DNA from: JBBPYR01 sp038199755
Lineage (GTDB): Bacteria > Chloroflexota > Ktedonobacteria > Ktedonobacterales > Ktedonobacteraceae
Reading direction: 5' to 3'
Assembly: GCA_038199755.1 (NCBI GenBank)
Contig: JBBPYR010000269.1
Coordinates: 1 to 38,889, forward strand
DNA: 38,889 bases
Position numbers and translations under genes: made by a program. The notes beneath the pieces are model-generated. The model had not been told where the DNA came from and searched no databases. It saw only the letters and a list, made by a program, of their open reading frames with translations. The stretch's first letter is position 1. Each line of letters opens with the position of its first letter. Positions 36,317 to 38,889 of this stretch are shown one piece after another.

Positions 36317-36625
36317 ATGCCCGAACGTAGTTGTGAGGCATCGGGTTGTGCTATGCCCGGCACCGTTTGTCCAGCATGTGACCAGTGCTTCTGCTGGCAA
36401 CACTTGAAAAGCTCTTCTTGTGAGGTCTGCCGCAGCCTCGTATTTCAGAAATCCTTCGAGCATCAGCTTGGTCGTCTCGTGAGCATTGGTGGTAGCGTGC
36501 TCCTCCTGGGTCTCTTCTTGCTCTTTTTGCCCCGTGATGCAGGCGGGCTCATCTTGCAACTGGCCATCTTGCTGATCATAGTGGGTTTTTTGTTGCTCTG
36601 GGTCGGTTTGTTGGCAAGCGTGTAG
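36317..36625 (+). CDS. Small zinc-finger membrane protein
   Basis: 102 residues in two parts. The first 40 contain eight cysteines and a histidine in the order C6, C11, C18, C21, C24, C26, H29, C35, C38 (CPACDQCFCWQHL, CEVC), a B-box or AN1-like double zinc finger. Residues about 53-100 form two hydrophobic segments (IGGSVLLLGLFLLFLP and LILQLAILLIIVGFLLLWVGLLA). GAAGGAG lies about 8 bases before the ATG. Its role is unknown; it may tether a zinc module to the cytoplasmic face of the membrane. A half copy of the dispersed palindrome begins 8 bp past its stop. Confidence 0.75.
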   Translation: MPERSCEASGCAMPGTVCPACDQCFCWQHLKSSSCEVCRSLVFQKSFEHQLGRLVSIGGSVLLLGLFLLFLPRDAGGLILQLAILLIIVGFLLLWVGLLASV

Positions 36626-36633
36626 CCCCACCC

Positions 36634-36657
36634 GGACGCGCTAAAGCTGGTCCCTAC
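36634..36657. repeat. Dispersed palindromic repeat, copy C (half element)
   Basis: GGACGCGCTAAAGCTGGTCC and then CTAC match the right arm of copy A (44-67) with a single mismatch in the arm. The left arm and loop are missing. It lies between the zinc-finger gene and the decayed transposase, so a rearrangement or element insertion probably cut it. Confidence 0.7.
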
Positions 36658-36828
36658 CCCCTCGTTGCGGGTAAAATGGCATTTCTGTAGAAGAGAAGCA
36701 GTACACAGGAAGCACCAAATAGCCCGAAATGGCTATTTCTCCATTTTCAAAGAGGCAAGTGTTACTCTTGTCTGGACAAACCGACATAGAGAACAGGAGA
36801 GAGGAACCACGACGAAAAAGGGAGCATC

Positions 36829-38650
36829 ATGTCTGCCCGCAAGCGGAAACGCCGAGAACGCACCCATGAGTGGCAAGAGATTCAACAATAGACGCTCTGG
36901 CCGGAACAAGAGGTCTATGAGCGGCTACGCCCTGTGATTTTGTTTGGCGAGACAGCGGCTGAACACGCCAAAGAAACCGGAGCCAGTGAACGCACGCTGC
37001 ACGATCAGGCTAGGCGGTTTGAGCAAGAAGGCATGGCGAGCCTGTTTCACAAAGCACCGCCGACAGAGCAAGAGCTTGGGCGCAGCCTGCCGCCGGACAT
37101 GTGTCAGATGATTGTCAATCTTAAGGCAGAGTATCCTGGCTTTAGCCTTCGTGAAATTGCGACTATTTGCTTCCTGCGTTTTGACCGCAAGCTCTCCCAT
37201 CACACTATCCAACGGGTGCTGGCGGATGGACCACAGCCAACGGTTTCGACACGACGCTATCCGTCCTATACCCAGATTGCTGATCCCTACCAGAGACGGA
37301 GAGCCATTGTCGATCTCCATGCAGAAGGTTGGTCAAATACTGCCATCAGCACCTACCTGCAAACACCTCGACATCGGGTCTATGAGGTACTCAAACGCTG
37401 GGCCACTGAGGGCCATGCAGGGCTGAATGATAAACTTCCACCTCCTAATGCCCCCGCACGCAAAGTGACGATGAGCGCAATTACTGAGGTAAGAAAGCTC
37501 GTAGTGGAGAGTCCTGAGCTTGGCGCGTATCGTGTGCGTGCGGCGCTTGAACAAATCGGTATCCATCTCTCCCAGGCAACGTGTGGGAGACTGCTCACCC
37601 TCAATCGCCAGCTCTATGGGTTGCCCCAACCGACAGGAGGAGCCCCTCGAGAACGGAAGGAGATGCCATTCAAGGCAACGTTCAGGCACGAATACTGGTC
37701 GGTTGATGTCAAGTATATTGAAGAGCATAACTTAGGATTTCCAGAGCCAATCTATTTAATCAGCGTGCTCGAAAATTACTCTCGCGCATGCCTTTCCAGT
37801 AAAATCTCTGCCACACAAAATCATTGGGATTACTTGGAGGTCCTCTTTGCTGCACTCCCGCGCTTTGGCGCACCCAAAGCCATTGTCAGTGATGGTGGAG
37901 CCATTTTTCCTGCAATCAAGCAAGGGACGTGTACGCTGCCCTCTCGATCAAGAAAGAGCGCATTGAGAAGCGGCAGGCGTGGCAGAACTATATTGAATCG
38001 CACTTCAATACTGTCCTAAAAATGGCAGACGCCAAGTTTGCGAAAGCCACGAGTTGGGAAGAGATGATTGCCATTCACCGCTCCTGGATGCGCGATTACA
38101 ATGTGCAACGGCACTTCGCGTATGAAAAGCGCGAGGATGGATGTCACAGTCCCGCTCAGGTCATGGGCTGGTACAAAGGAACGGTCTATCCTGAATCCGT
38201 CCTCAATCGCATTTTATTTGCGACCCGTTACACCCGTCATCTCAATCAGTTTGAGTATCTGCGCGTTCAGGGCTGGAAGCTCTACGGCGAAGCAGGTCTC
38301 TCCGGCTCTCCTGTGACAGTTTGGGTCTACAATGGCTCGATCACCGTCGAATATCAGGCAGTTACCCTCTCCAAATACCGTATTGAGTTGGAAGAGGACC
38401 GAAAGCAGATCAAACAGGTCAGCAATTCCCACTTGGCGAAGACGCCGTTCCGTTCGCCTCAACTCACCTTACTCGACGTGGGACCTGATAGTGGCGTCTC
38501 TACTGGCGAACACCCTCGTATCAGCCTCGGAGAAGGCTTCATTACAGCGAAGGCATGGTTCAATTGCCGTTGTTTGAGCTTGCGCCAGAAGGAAAAGCCG
38601 TTGGAGCAGAAGGAACCTCCCAGGAACAGCAAGCACGTTCCAGGCTTCAT
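36829..38650 (+). pseudogene. Decayed DDE transposase (IS481/IS3-like integrase core)
   Basis: Translation from the ATG at 36829 (AAGGGAG upstream) gives MSARKRKRRERTHEWQEIQQ, an amber TAG at 36889-36891, then an open frame from TLWPEQEVYERLR through two helix-turn-helix domains and the rve core. Asp is in WSVDVKYI and in IVSDGGAIF. At about 37920 the frame shifts: the next part (DVYAALSIKKERIEKRQAWQ, then NYIESHFN with the catalytic Glu) is in the -1 frame. At about 38490 it shifts again to WRLYWRTPSYQPRRRLHYSE and LPLFELAPEG. One nonsense and two frameshift lesions mean it is inactive. The exact 3' end and terminal repeats are not resolved. Confidence 0.85.
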
Positions 38651-38672
38651 CTTGTGTCGAGGAGAAACCCAG

Positions 38673-38889
38673 TTAAGCACTTTTGCGGTGCCTACTTCCT
38701 TCGTACTCGTTCCGGTAGGGATTCGCCCCAATGTAGACATTGCGTCGTGCAAACTCGTCCGGCGTCGTGGAGCGTAACTCTTGCTGAACCTCGTCCAGGT
38801 CTGCTGCCAGATGGTAGTACCACGGCTCTGCGAGACGGTAACGGTCCTGCATCGCCCAGGAAGGGCATGTGAGGGCGTAGGTGTGGCAA
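38673..38889 (-). CDS. Partial unknown gene leaving the right edge
   Basis: The minus strand is open for 71 codons from the window edge to a TAA at 38673-38675. The protein reads CHTYALTCPSWAMQDRYRLA, then WYYHLAADLDEVQQEL, TTPDEFARRNVYIGANPYRNE and EGSRHRKSA at the C-terminus. Its balanced composition with aromatic and charged residues looks like real protein, unlike the other frames here. I do not recognise the family. It is the 3' part of a gene that starts outside the window, and its end nearly touches the decayed transposase. Confidence 0.55.
   Translation of the reverse strand, partial: CHTYALTCPSWAMQDRYRLAEPWYYHLAADLDEVQQELRSTTPDEFARRNVYIGANPYRNEYEGSRHRKSA

Noticed and set aside
37900..37935. 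Programmed -1 frameshift in the transposase
   Set aside because: No slippery heptamer at the junction, and an amber codon plus a second frameshift are present, so decay explains it better.

Overview
The window looks like chromosomal DNA of a Ktedonobacteria-type member of the Chloroflexota. This is inferred from the gene mix: a large BTAD/AAA regulator, a pyruvate:ferredoxin oxidoreductase beside a dihydroorotate-dehydrogenase-like gene, a phosphoketolase, a GNAT-fused ADP-forming acyl-CoA synthetase, class I PHA synthase with phasin-like proteins, and decayed transposases. No rRNA, tRNA or CRISPR array was found.

Region 1 (1-11.5 kb) is an acetyl-unit node. On the minus strand lie phosphoketolase, pyruvate:ferredoxin oxidoreductase and a DHOD-like flavoprotein. 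A small putative DNA-binding protein and a GNAT acetyltransferase follow, diverging from a duplicated palindromic operator. Next is a fused acyl-CoA synthetase (ADP-forming)/GNAT protein of the Pat type that keeps its phospho-histidine.

Region 2 (11.5-17.9 kb) holds stress and regulatory genes: a small basic protein and a Dps-family protein lacking most ferroxidase ligands (minus), a BTAD-AAA-TPR regulator, a universal stress protein with a broken second domain, and a DoxX-type membrane protein ending in a strong terminator (plus).

Region 3 (17.9-25.1 kb) is a fructoside-utilisation locus: a cytoplasmic GH32 hydrolase diverges from a LacI regulator, followed by a sugar-binding lipoprotein, two permeases and a second clan-GH-J hydrolase. 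No ATPase gene is present. The cluster contains tandem operators, a two-codon ORF behind a perfect Shine-Dalgarno, and hairpins before the first permease, one sequestering its SD and start.

Region 4 (25.1-30.7 kb) is a polyhydroxyalkanoate locus. Two paralogous phasin-like genes flank a convergent aldehyde dehydrogenase and PhaC, which are separated by a perfect 74-bp palindrome.

Region 5 (31-38.9 kb) is accessory: two exported proteins of unknown function, an AT-richer type II restriction-modification system of the MvaI/BcnI family whose genes converge on a shared stop palindrome, a 5'-truncated metallo-beta-lactamase-fold gene, a MarR regulator, an ECF sigma remnant, a zinc-finger membrane protein, a decayed DDE transposase (one nonsense codon, two frameshifts), and a partial unknown gene leaving the right edge. 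Three copies of a dispersed palindromic repeat occur at the left edge, near 25.2 kb and near 36.6 kb.
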